From Hydra vulgaris (taxonomy: Eukaryota > Cnidaria > Hydrozoa > Anthoathecata > Hydridae), in NCBI RefSeq assembly GCF_038396675.1, contig NC_088930.1, positions 35,393,501-35,457,500 of the forward strand: a stretch of 64,000 nt of DNA. Reading direction: 5' to 3'. The notes under the pieces were generated by a model that searched no databases, was not told the origin of the DNA, and was given only the letters and a program-made list of their open reading frames with translations. Made by a program: the position numbers and the translations under genes. Position 1 is the first letter of the stretch, and the number at the start of each line of letters is the position of its first letter. Below are positions 11,287 to 22,404 of this stretch, in pieces.

Positions 11287-11988
11287 AATCACCGTGCTGC
11301 ATAATGGTTCTTACCTATTCTGTATATTTATCTCTTCTTGAACACTGTTTATCTGCTTGCATGCGTTTTATAATCATCAACGCCAAATGTTGAAATTTAT
11401 ATCTTTTTTTAAATAACGTCTTTAAGTATCCTGCTATTTTAAGAAACATCCAGAAAGATTGGCAGCATTCTGCAATTTTCTAAGAATTTCTTACTCCGTC
11501 GTTGTGCTATTTAAACGCGGGAGCCTGAGACTAGTCAAAACCTGAGTGCGGAAAAATATTCATAAGGGCTGCTTTGTTTAGAAAAATTAAATTAACTTTG
11601 GGAACTTTTTCTACATTTTATATATTACTAGATTCTTATTTATTATAAGCCATACTGTTTAACTTATAACCAATAATATAAATAGCCATATGATGTTTTT
11701 TTTTTTTTTTGTTCAATACTTAAAGGTTGCGCTCTTGCGAATTATGTTTTGAAAATCTCAAAGGACAAACATAAGGTATCGTTTACCTCAAAATAGCATC
11801 ACTTAAAATCAATATATCAATATCAGTTTTTGCAGATTGACATCTTTTGTTGGAAATTATCAAAAATAATTTACAATCAATAATAATTCTATGCTTCATT
11901 AACAAGCAGCATTTTGTAGTATATTTTAATTGTAGTGAAAATGTTTTGAATGGCTGTGTAAGAAATATTTATTCTTTACTGTTACAGA

Positions 11989-12222
11989 GGCACTCAAAAA
12001 CTGGACTTTATAATATCGGCAAAGAAATATGAAATATTGGAAATTAAAGATGGAAGTGCTCCCCCAATAATTTCTAAAAAATCTGGTTATGTCAGGGGAA
12101 CAGAGATACTAGAACCAGGTTCAAAATATGTTTTGGTGACTTACGCTAAGCAAAATTATTGTTTAAAACATTCTGCAGTTTGTTTTTTTGTTTTTTTAAA
12201 GTTCATTGTCGTATACAAGTAG
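11989..12222 (+). CDS. Unidentified open frame conserved in both arms (left)
   Basis: Not recognised. After a possible acceptor (CTGTTACAG ending at 11987) a frame is open to 12222, reading GTQKLDFIISAKKYEILEIK, then APPIISKKSGYVRG and ILEPGSKYVLVTYAKQN. The matching frame in the right arm is also open over the same part, with conservative-looking changes (DGS to DES, GTE to GTV). It points toward the centre of the palindrome, away from the sHSP gene. It may be one exon of a gene whose other exons are gone or unrecognised. The block ILEPGSKYVLV faintly recalls calpain domain III, but that is too weak to call. Confidence 0.35.
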   Translation, partial: GTQKLDFIISAKKYEILEIKDGSAPPIISKKSGYVRGTEILEPGSKYVLVTYAKQNYCLKHSAVCFFVFLKFIVVYK

Positions 12223-13182
12223 GGGCTCGGGAGGATAGATATAGCCCCCATTCCTTTCACTTTTTGTTTTTGTTGCCTTTATTTTTGTTTTTGGTACTTT
12301 TGTTTTTTTACTTTTTGTGTGGTTGTTCTAGACCCAGTGGTTTAAAAAAAACACACATAAAAGTTATGCATATACAATTTTTGAAATCCATTTCGAAATC
12401 CATTTTGATTTATTTTAATTTACAATAAAAGATGGAAACAAACATATTCTTTTAAGGTAACAATTTTTGATTTGGATTTGTTTGATCCGAGGCTCCAATA
12501 ACAGTAGCATTTTTTTAAGAACATCATTTGATACAAATATGAAGAAAAATAGCAAAGTTTGCATTTGAAATGACCTCATAGAGCAACAAAAATTACTTCA
12601 CAATAACGTAAGTGTTAGCTTATCTATCGCAATCAGTAAAAAAATGATTAATATATTTCCAAAGTTAAAAATAAGTACTATATTTCTTAAATTAAAATAA
12701 GTACTATATTTCTTAAATTAAAAAGCCCAGTGTAAAAATTACCAATACTCTATTTGTACCAATGCTTAAAAATTTGTTTTGACCATGTTACTACAAAGGT
12801 AGCCAGTTTTTTATTTTATATAAGTTTGATTCTAAGCGTGGTTTGAAAATTGTTTTAAAATAATTTCTTCCAATCTTAGAACTCTTTTCGCTAATGATTT
12901 TTCTCCAAGACATATTTTCACAAGTAAAAATGTTTCTGCATGTACCATATTTTCGCAGTCCAAGTTTTTATCTTTTTATGCTGGTTGCACAGTGATTTTC
13001 AACATTTCCGAAAGTCTGGTATTTAATTTAATAATACAAATTTATTAAGTATGGAAAAAGAAAAAAGTTGTTTCTTACTAAATATAAAATTTTTTGGTTC
13101 AAAATCAACAATGCAAATATCTTTTTTGAGTATAATATATTCTATATTAATTTGTTATTATTTAATAAGTTATGAATTTTGT

Positions 13183-13278
<96 letters not shown>

Positions 13279-14108
13279 CAATACAATATATAATACTTGT
13301 GTGGGTAGATTAGAAAAAGGTCTTGAAAAAGAGATTAGAACATATGAGGAAGGACTTTTATTAATTAGAAGAGGTGAAAATCTGTTTAAACAGGGTAATC
13401 AACTTATCCAGCAGGGTGAGCACAAATAAAAGAAGGTAAATTACTGCTTCATACTATACTGTACTGTATGCGGCAAAACCAATACAGATAATGTTGCTCG
13501 CAAAAAATTTTTAATAATCCGATTGTGACAGGGAGAATTTGAAACTTAGGTATCAGAATGATTAAGTTGTTTCGAGACTTACTAATGATACATTTTTAAA
13601 AACCAAAACCTTATCAAAATCTGTGCAAAGAATGATAGTTTATGGTAATTATTTTTTGAGGTATTTTTGGTATCTGATAGGTTCATCGTCTTAAAACCAG
13701 AAATAGAAAACCATAACTATACGAATTGTTCATGCGTTTCAAACCTTTTGTAGAAAACAAAGCATATTGAATCGGCGCAAATACTTTTAATAAGAAAAAA
13801 CAAAAAAAATTTTTTTTTTATAAATAAATATGACCTCTACACCGCCACGTATAAAAATTGATCATAAAGAAAAAAAAATTATAGGAGGGGCATAAACTAT
13901 TAAATAGCATAAGCTATTAAAAATATCTGTTAGAATAGAACGTTGAGAATATTATAAATACGATAACATAAATTAAATAGTGTTTCGAACCTTTCTATAT
14001 AAGTTAAGTTACTAAACGGATTGGTAATACCCATTCCTTTTTTTCTCATAATTTCATGTATAGTTTCTATAAAACTTTATTATTTGAAAATGTTTGTTAT
14101 GGTATGAT
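12223..14108. other. Non-coding inner part of the left arm, with a (TA)n array
   Basis: Contains a dispersed motif (GGGGCTCGGGAGGATAGATATAGCCCCCATTCC-type, near 12222) also seen at 28975-29015 and, diverged, at 19683-19722. It also holds a 25-bp tandem pair at 12663-12722 (core AAGTACTATATTTCTTAAAT) and a (TA)n array at 13188-13276. From about 13780 to 14108 it matches 25180-25530 in reverse. No gene is seen. Confidence 0.7.
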
Positions 14109-15937
14109 CCCAGTAGGCACAGCGACGTGACAAAAACGTGACTTTCACGTTATTTTGGCACGTGACAATTAGGTGACTTTTTGGTCCCCATGAAATGACC
14201 AATTCACGTGATTTATGGACGTGTTTTTCACGTTACTTTTGGCACGTGATATTTAGGTGACTTTTTGGTCCCCATAAACTGTCCAAAAGACGTGCTTTTT
14301 ACGTTAATTTTGGCACGTAATATTTAAGCAATAAGTATGCTTTATAATTACAATTATAAGTGTTTGGATTCGTGTAAAGAAAAAAAACTAATCGTCGAGG
14401 AAATATTTAATACGTATTAAATTACATGGTTTTATTAGTCAGTATATTAGTTCTCGACATAAAAATTTTTAATTTGTAATAAAAGCTGCACTTTTGTTAA
14501 AATATCCTCCTTATATCCAATAAGTAATAAGTACAAAGTCGTAGATCTGCAACTTACGAAGAGCACGCTTCAATCCACAAAGAGAACACTCCAAACTTAT
14601 ATATCTATTCTCCCATAAAAGCACGCTTCAAACATAATCTAACGAATCAGTCGATATTTTCTTCTATAAGAGCACGCATCAAACTTTATCTAATGAATCA
14701 GATTTAGCTGAAAAGAAACGAATAAAATCTTAAATAATAATATGATTATTTAATAATTATCTTAAATCACAAACTTTCAAAACAAATCTTACTTTGAGAG
14801 TTGCTACCTACTTTTGGCAACTAGATTTTTTAGGGTGTTATTTGTTTTCTTTTATCTAAATCATTAAATAATTTTAAGAAAACAATACTACATACAGTGT
14901 AAAAAAATAAAAGTCATTTGCCTTCTAATTTTATACTCTGATTGGTAAAAAAGTAAATAAGTATTTAATAAAAAAAGATGTAACAAAAAAGTCGACAAAT
15001 GATTAAAAAAAAGAAGTACAAAATAAAAAATACAAGTTTAAAAAAATATTTTTTATCTATATATATATATATATATATCTAATATCTATCTATAGATTTA
15101 TCTATATCTGTATCTATATATAAAGTTAATAACTGATATGCGTGATTAGAAAAAGACCTGTACTCACCTTATGTGATAACATCTGTGTACTATGTGATAA
15201 CATGATAACTTGTTTTCTTTGTTTTCCATCTTCTTATATTTGCATCTGTTTCTGCATTAACTTGTTCATACATTAACTCACTAGATGCAAAGGTGACAGC
15301 CCACAAAGTTGCTTTAAATGAGTAATCTACAAAGTTTTGAACAGCATTAAATGTCATTTTAGAATGCACACAAAAATTAAAACAATTTATAAAAATGTAA
15401 TAGTTATCACATAACCACACAGCATTATAGTGGGGATTTTATATCATGATTTTCCTTAGCCATGGTGAGATTTTCACCTTGAGGCTCCTTTTGCTGTGGA
15501 AACATTTACCACGGCTAAGGAGCCTCATCTATTAAGTATAAAACTAAAAATATGTATAATAAAGTATTGTCAAATTAGGTCACCAATAAATACAGAGTGC
15601 TGAAAATTCAACTCAGAATCAAGTTGCATTCTCCAACAAATATGAATTAAATCAAATTCTTACTACAGAGTGCGATCACAAAAGAAGACAAAGAGAGGGA
15701 AAAGTAAAATTTCTCAAACTTTAAAAGTTAAAAGGTTATTGGGTTTTACTACAGAATGATATTCCTAGGCAATAACATAACAATACCATTGGGTCTTCCT
15801 AGTCAATAATATTTTATGCAGAACTTATCATTTGTCATGTAGCTTAATAAATTTAATATTAAATAAGTTATAATAACTTATTTATTATCAAATTAATTAC
15901 ATCGACAAATTTGACAGTCTAAAATAATATACAATAT

Positions 15938-17201
15938 CAGGGCTTGTGATGAAGAAAATCGTCAAGCGTGTTAAATCGCGCTTGTAAAATTAGAAAATGT
16001 TTTCATCGAGCGTGATTATGTGCGCTCGAAATAACGTCGGCGAGCGCGATCATGAAAATTGCTGAAGGCGATGCTCATAAAAAGCTTTTTATTTTTTTAT
16101 ATCTTTTTTTATTTGTTACATAATTCTTTCGTCAAAAAATGTTTGAATTAGTATTACACTCATGAAACTACTTCAACGAAGTAGATTTTTACACTTCCAA
16201 ACTTCTTGTATATTGTCAGATCGCGATTTTATTTTTAACTATTTATATTAATAAAAAAATAATATCAAACAAAAACGCAACTTCTTATTGATTTAGTATT
16301 GAAGTACAATTTAGTGTTTTGATTCGTTGTTTTGATATATGCATTTTAAAATGTTACGCGGTAAACTTAATTAACGGTTAATGGTTTTTATATTTTTTGA
16401 TATTTTTTATTCAAATTAATTATTTAATTTTTTTCTAAAATTTCTTTTTTAAATTACGTTTTTTTAACCTTAAAAAAATAACACAAGAATAGTTTGAAAT
16501 AATAATAAATTAGAATAATAACTTTCCATTTAATAAATGTTGACGTTATTACTTTGTTTACTTTTCGAATGCGATTGCGAACATTCTAAACAACAGAATC
16601 GTTTTAAATTTGAGTTAAAATAAATAATAGTTAATAAAAAAACCTATACTATAAACAAAAACTAATTTTAAAAATTACTCTATTATTAATATTTATTTTT
16701 ATTATAAACGACGTGTGGAATATTACAAACAATAAATCAAATAAATCTTACTTGATATTTTCACAAGATTAAAAATACTCTAAATAGATTAAAAATAAAG
16801 TTTTAATTTTCTTATAGTGGTTTTCTAATTTTCTATTCTTATTTTATTTGCGCATTTTTGTATTCACATTGTGTTTCCACGTGCACATTCCATAATAGAA
16901 ATTAGTGACTATTAACGACTTCAAACTGCTCATTCATTACGTTAGTGCAAAAGAGAACGACGTAGTGCTTTTTATATTTTATATTAGTGCTTTGATAATA
17001 GTATATCTTTAATAAAAAATCTTTTTTAAATATTTTATGAAAATAAAAACTATTAAACCGAACTATTGGACGAGCGTTATTTTATACGCTCGTTATAAGC
17101 TGAACGAGCGTTGTTTATCGCGCCTAGAACGTTTGAAAATACCGTTTACGAGCGCGTTTTACGAGCGGAGCGCGATCGCGCTCGCTTCATCACAAGCCCT
17201 G
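15938..17201. mobile_element. 1264-bp non-autonomous hAT-like element
   Basis: Ends are a perfect 17-bp inverted repeat, CAGGGCTTGTGATGAAG. Both ends then carry several copies of GAGCGCG/CGCGCTC words (for example GGCGAGCGCGATC near 16040 and GAGCGCGATCGCGCTCG near 17165). CAATAT lies directly on both sides (15932-15937, 17202-17207), a 6-bp match where hAT elements usually give 8. The sister unit at 18995-19030 lacks the insertion. Coding capacity: none; a frame over the GC-rich right end is spurious. Confidence 0.85.
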
Positions 17202-17740
17202 CAATATGGTAGAAAAAAAAGTATACCTTGTAGTAGGGTTTTATCTTTTGCGTGTTGCAATATGTGAATTATCTGCCATAACGTTACACAATTTTGAAAT
17301 AAGCTTTATAATATATTTATTAAACCTAAATTGATAAAACTTAGTTATAAGATAATATAATATGTTTGGATAAAATATTATATATGTGACATTTTATTTT
17401 TGTCAAAAATGCATTGCGACGTTATAAAATATCTTACGCCCTACTTTTTTAATTAATTATTACAATAAAATTACAATGCAAAGTAATTACATTATTATAA
17501 AAGTAAAATAAAAAGGAATTACAATAATGAATATATAAACTACATATTTCATTATATTTAAAATGTCTGGAAAATTGTTTACGGAAAATATCCTGAAAAA
17601 ATTCAGAATATTTCCCCCCTCATTTTCCCCTTAATTTTGCATTCAGCCAAGTTGTTTCTCAATTTTTTAAAAACTTTTCTTAATTTTTGTATGAATGATG
17701 ACTAAAACAACATAAAAACAAATAGATGAATAATATATAC

Positions 17741-17802
17741 TTGTTATATATTGTAATATAAGTTGTATGTATGGAACTTGTAATATAAGTTGTATGTATG
17801 GA
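17741..17802. repeat. 28-bp tandem pair
   Basis: The unit TTGTAATATAAGTTGTATGT followed by ATGGAA occurs twice in tandem inside the composite element. Confidence 0.85.
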
Positions 17803-19498
17803 AAACTTTTCGGATATTTGGAAAAAGATAAATTTCAGAAAAATATCTGGTATTCTGGGAATATCCCGAATAAGATAATCCCTGAAACTAAATTATAAAA
17901 AAATAGTAAATAAAATAAAGAATATCTTTCCAAGTTTCTAATCACAGGTTTTTATTATGAATAAAAAAAGTTCCAAAATACACAATATTTTAACAATGTA
18001 ACTTTCACGTTTTAATCAAGTAAAATTGTCACCTGGACAAGGTCACCTAAAATATACATGATTGAAACGTGAAGAAGGAAACGGGGTAAGAGCACGCATC
18101 AAACTTTATCTAATGAATAAGTCTATATTTTCTCCAATAATAGCTCACAACACCAAATTTAGCTAATAAGAAACAAATAAAAACTTAAATAATAATATGA
18201 TTATTAAATAATCATCTTAAATCACAAATTTTTAACACAAATCTTACATGGTGAGTCACCAACTGTTTTGGCAACAAGATTTTCTGGTGTTGCTATTTCT
18301 TTGATCTAAATCATTAAACAATTTTTAAAAAAGCAATGCTATACTTGAGAGAAACTTGCTTTACATATTGGAAAGTCGTCAACATTGAAAGATAAGTAAA
18401 ATGCAGTTTCAAATACAATAGCATCATAATCATCTTTTTGTGGGGAAAACATTGAACAAATCCGCGTTAATAACCTGTTTTATATTGTACATAATAACAA
18501 TAGTAATAAAAGTCATATAATATATATAATAATAATTTCATATAGCTCGAATATGTATATATATATTAATCATATAACATTTAAATAATATAAAAAAAGG
18601 AAATAAATAAGTATTAACCTTTTTTAACAAGTAAAGCACGAGATCAAGATGTCATATATTATAAAAAAATAAAGTATTTAATAATAATATATGCATATAT
18701 CAATAATAAATAACATAACACATTTATTTATTGATATTATCTTGGATAAATTCTTTAACCTTGTTGATAAAAACCAAATAAAGAAAGAAAATCTATTTTG
18801 GGTTTTTATCTAAACGACTCTTAAGTAATAATATATGCAGAAGTTCTAGAGACATTATTATTGCTCAAGAATCAAGAATAAGTTCTGCTAGAACTAATAA
18901 TTTGTCCATGTAGCTTACTTAATTTAATATTAAATCGTTATAACATAACTTATTTCGTACTAAATTAAGTAAGCAAAATGGACAAATTCGCCAGTCTAAA
19001 ATATTATATCATAAAGTAGAAAAAAAGCATACCTTGTATTTGAGTTTAATCTTATTTGTGTGGCAAATAGGGACGCTTGGTACTAATTTATTTAACTTAA
19101 TTTGATATAATTTGGATATTAGATATTACAACTTAAAATATGTTGTTCTTTTTAGTTCTGTTTTAAATGCATTGCGTTATAAGATATTATATAGACCAAT
19201 TTTTTTTTTTTAATTATGATAATACTACAATAAAAATTAATAATATTATCATAGCAGTAAATAATTATAACTAATATAATGAATACAAAAACTATACCAT
19301 TAAAAAATAATTAATATAATAAAAAATATTATTTCACATATCTTATGCCAGGTTTTTTTGAGAATAAAAAAAGTTTCGAAAGACGAGATATTTTGGCACG
19401 TAACTTTCACGTGACTTTCACGTAAAATAGTAACCTGGACGAAGTCACCTAAAATACACGTGATTCAAACGTGAATAAAACGTTGCGTGCCTACTGGG

Positions 19499-20160
19499 AT
19501 GTATGGTATGATGTATGATGTGATGTATGGTATGATGTATGGTTTGATGTATGGTATGATGTAAAATATGGCCTTCGAATATAATATTTTTAAATGCGTA
19601 CGTGATGCGGAAAGTTGAAGAAAATAAGAAAAGAAAGCTTCTTGAGAACTTCACGGCCGTATAAAAGAGGTAATTCGTGGGGCAAGGGGAGCTATAGCCC
19701 CCTATCCCTTTCACTTTTATTTTTTTGTGTGCCTCATCAAATATATTTTTAACAATTTAAAAATGTTTAAAAAAACTTCCGTTTTTTTTAATATGCTAAT
19801 AAAAATATTTCGTGATTAAACTAATAACCAAATTAAAAATAACGAAAATAATTGTAAATAACCGCAAATAAAAGTAAACGCATCGATTCTACACTATATT
19901 TACTATATAAAAAAAAATTTTTAAATTAGTTTGTATTTTTGTTTCTTGTTTTGAAGTTTATATCAAATTGCTTTTGGCTTAATAAAATTTCTTTGAAGAA
20001 TTTATTATTTAAAATTATATATTATTGGATAATATTTATTAATCAGTTTGCATAAAAATATCGATGGCGGATTTGTTTTAGATACCTTTGTATTCATCAT
20101 TTGAAGTTATTTAAATGCTATTTATGCGTTTCTAGTTTTAAATTTGATTTAAAAAAATAT
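19499..20160. other. Minisatellite and arm remnant, no gene
   Basis: At 19499-19562 an ATG-rich minisatellite (units of TGATGTATGG) directly abuts the composite element. Sequence from about 19560 to 19660 (GTAAAATATGGCCTT...) matches the reverse complement of about 25080-25200, so it continues the left arm of the inverted duplication past the insertion. The rest is AT-rich with no features. Confidence 0.6.
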
Positions 20161-21375
20161 GACTAAAGGAAAGGCTGGAAGGAGTAGATACAAACCACAC
20201 TTTATCACTTTTTTTTCATGTAAGAGCTGTTCTTTCATCAATTTCTTTTAGCACGGCATCTACTGTTAAGAATATACCTTATAGGATACTATTTAGATAC
20301 TATTTAGATACTACTACACCTTTTTATGATTATATTTTTATGATTATGTTTTTTATGATTATGTCTTTACTAGTGCACCTCTTGCTGATTCTGTCACTTC
20401 TGCAACTAATTATTTTTCTGTTGGTATTGCATGTACTCGACAATTTTGAGTTTGCTATAATGTGTTATAAAGGTCTCATAATTAAGTGCACTGTCAAAAA
20501 AAAAATTAAATCTGATTTAGGCAATTAAATGCACAAGGATTTCAGAAATTTCAGAAATTATGATAGTTTTAACTACAAAGTTATATAAATATCGATAAAT
20601 AAATGTAAATATAAATAGTCTAACTGACATCTTCGATACATCGAGCATATCTTTTCACAAAGTTGAAGCAGTCATTAGTTCAACACAACTAAAAAACACC
20701 AATATTAAAAACAAAGACGTGACAGGATATAGAACTATTGATTGTTCAACTTTGTCTGATGTTATTTAAGTTTTGAGCTGTCTAACTTGTCTCCAAACAA
20801 CTTTAGCATAATTGAAAACAAAAGCAAAAAACAAGGAATTGCTTTTGAACTTTCTATTGTTTGTTCAAAGTGTAAAAATCAAAATGACTTTTATACTTCT
20901 AAATTAATTATTAAAAAAGAAAACTATGATATAAACACTATTAAACGAAATTAAAAGGTTTACAACCCAATGAACATACCAAAGCTAATGACGCAAAATA
21001 AGGGCTGATGCTGTATCTGATTTAAGAATACAGTGTCAAGACGATAATGATATTCTGGATATTGGTGTACTATGCGATGGCACTTGGCAGCGTAGGGTTT
21101 TTCCTCACTGAACGGTGTGTTTGCAGCACTTTCAACAGCCAATTTTAACATCGAAATGAAGTCTTCAATCTTAATTTATGAAAACTAAACATAGATCCAG
21201 GGTGTTACACAGTATATGGTTGTAACGCACAAATAAAACACATATTAAATGGTCGGTCCATAAATTAAACTTTTATAACAAGTTACATCGTCAAAAGTTA
21301 AGGGCTAAGAGACTAAAGAAAAATGACAAGTCCTCTAAAAAAGAAAGTAAAACATATAAAGCAGGAGGTTTTTAA
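20161..21375 (+). pseudogene. Kolobok/Mutator-like transposase pseudogene (copy 1)
   Basis: The order of pieces matches the better copy at 44199-45758. An ATG at 20161 reads MTKGKAGRSRYKP. At about 20700-20930 comes GYRTIDCSTLSDV and a Cys pair block ending CSKCKNQNDFYTSKLIIKK. At about 21045-21130 comes LDIGVLCDGTWQRR and, after a frameshift, FSSLNGVFAAL, which is the first catalytic Asp motif of this family. It then jumps to the C-terminal basic tail (HRQKLRAKRLKKND...AGGF, stop at 21373). The middle with the other two catalytic residues is deleted, and stops interrupt the rest. The family is often annotated as a Mutator-like domain; TTAA targets at the other copies favour Kolobok. Confidence 0.75.
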
Positions 21376-21503
21376 CTTTAAATATAGTCTAATATATATT
21401 GTTACGTATATTTGTAAATTTTTTATTATTTTGTTGCAGTTTTTATGCGGTTTCTCAGTTTGAAGTTTTTCAATATGCCGGCTAAAATTCCAAAGAACCG
21501 CTT

Positions 21504-21532
21504 CACAGTGGGCCAGTAGGTGGACAAAATGG
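21504..21532 (+). promoter_or_regulatory. RSS-like left end, 13-bp spacer
   Basis: Heptamer CACAGTG at 21504-21510, a 13-nt spacer, then ACAAAATGG at 21524-21532. The last matches the consensus nonamer ACAAAAACC at 6 of 9 positions, including the first six. It is presumably the transposase binding and cleavage site. Confidence 0.6.
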
Positions 21533-22404
21533 GAAAAATTTTAGTTGTCTAATCTTGAAAACCTATTTAATTTTAGTATCTACATATATTAGGAGAAATC
21601 TATTCATAATTTATTTATATTAAATCCCTTAGTTACCAGGACTCTAAGCATTTGAATATTGAGATAAAATAAAAAAGTAAAAAAGTTATAAATAAGTAAT
21701 TAACGGTGACATCAACGTTGTGTTATATTTCAATTACATCTACGTTTTTGAAACAAAAAATTAGTACATGTTATTCTAGAGTATTTAGAGATAAGAAAAA
21801 CCAATGTGTGAAATAAATTTGTCATAGCATGTTATCTCAGTTATACTTTGAAAATCACAGATTAAAAAAAAAAATTTCTTAAGAAACTTATTTTTTGCCG
21901 CACAATAACTAATAATTACCACAATTTGCCATGTGTTGTCTTATATTTATTTGAGCTATATGATGCTTCAATCGAGTTTTAATTGATTGCTCGTCCCCTT
22001 AAATCCCCGTTCAGATTTTATGTATGTTTTAACTTGGTTGCTATGGTACTAAATTTTGCATAGCAACAACTCATTTTTACATTAACGTTGTTTTAACAGT
22101 ATTTTACTTGCGCTAAATACACAATATTGGGGGTATGTATTAAAATGAGATTCAGAATTCTTATGAGGTTAACTTTTTTTGGTTACTATGGATACCTTAC
22201 TTTGCATAACATAGCAACAACATATTTTCGGTAGTTGTTAGTAATTTAATTACTAACACTGACAGTAATTTAATTACTTTTAATTTTAATTACTAACACT
22301 TGTAGTAACTTAATTACTAACAAGTATTAGTAGTCCAGGCGGCATATATATTATAACATTTTACTTTTAAATACAAAATACTTGTTACAATAATTATTTA
22401 GATA

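Larger units (their letters stand above)
8113..12735 (-). repeat. Left arm of a large inverted duplication
   Basis: This arm is the near-identical reverse complement of sequence at about 25650-32155. In the sHSP part the coordinates mirror exactly (left plus right equals 40266), including an intron of 408 bp in both. After the 481-bp tandem repeat the sum shifts by 962, exactly two units. Weaker matches continue inward (13780-14108 against 25180-25530, and 19560-19660 against about 25080-25200), interrupted by later insertions. Confidence 0.9.
14109..19498. mobile_element. 5.4-kb composite element with CCCAGTAGGCAC ends
   Basis: The left end is CCCAGTAGGCACAGCGACGT and the right end, reverse-complemented, CCCAGTAGGCACGCAACGT. 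AT flanks both ends, a possible 2-bp target duplication. Next to the left end, a unit of about 95 bp with CACGT words (GGCACGTGA, GGTGACTTTTTGGTCCCCAT) is repeated at 14148-14335; CACGTGACTTTCACGT words fill the right end. Inside are two head-to-tail related units: 14545-14900 matches 18085-18350, and 15830-15935 plus 17208-17270 matches 18905-19060, with an end-like sequence (CACCTGGACAAGGTCACCT) at their junction near 18030. No transposase is seen, so it would need a helper. Superfamily not established. Confidence 0.75.

Noticed and set aside
15190-15420. 76-residue minus-strand frame in the composite element
   Set aside because: No recognisable domain, no counterpart in the sister unit, and no splice or start context.
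17037-17267. 76-residue frame at the right end of the hAT-like element
   Set aside because: It reads through the GC-rich terminal words and the element end; no protein similarity.
22239-22330. GTTAGTAATTTAATTACTAAC clusters as operator-like sites
   Set aside because: Short AT palindromes repeated inside the Transib-like element; they look like simple repeat expansion and no regulator is in evidence.
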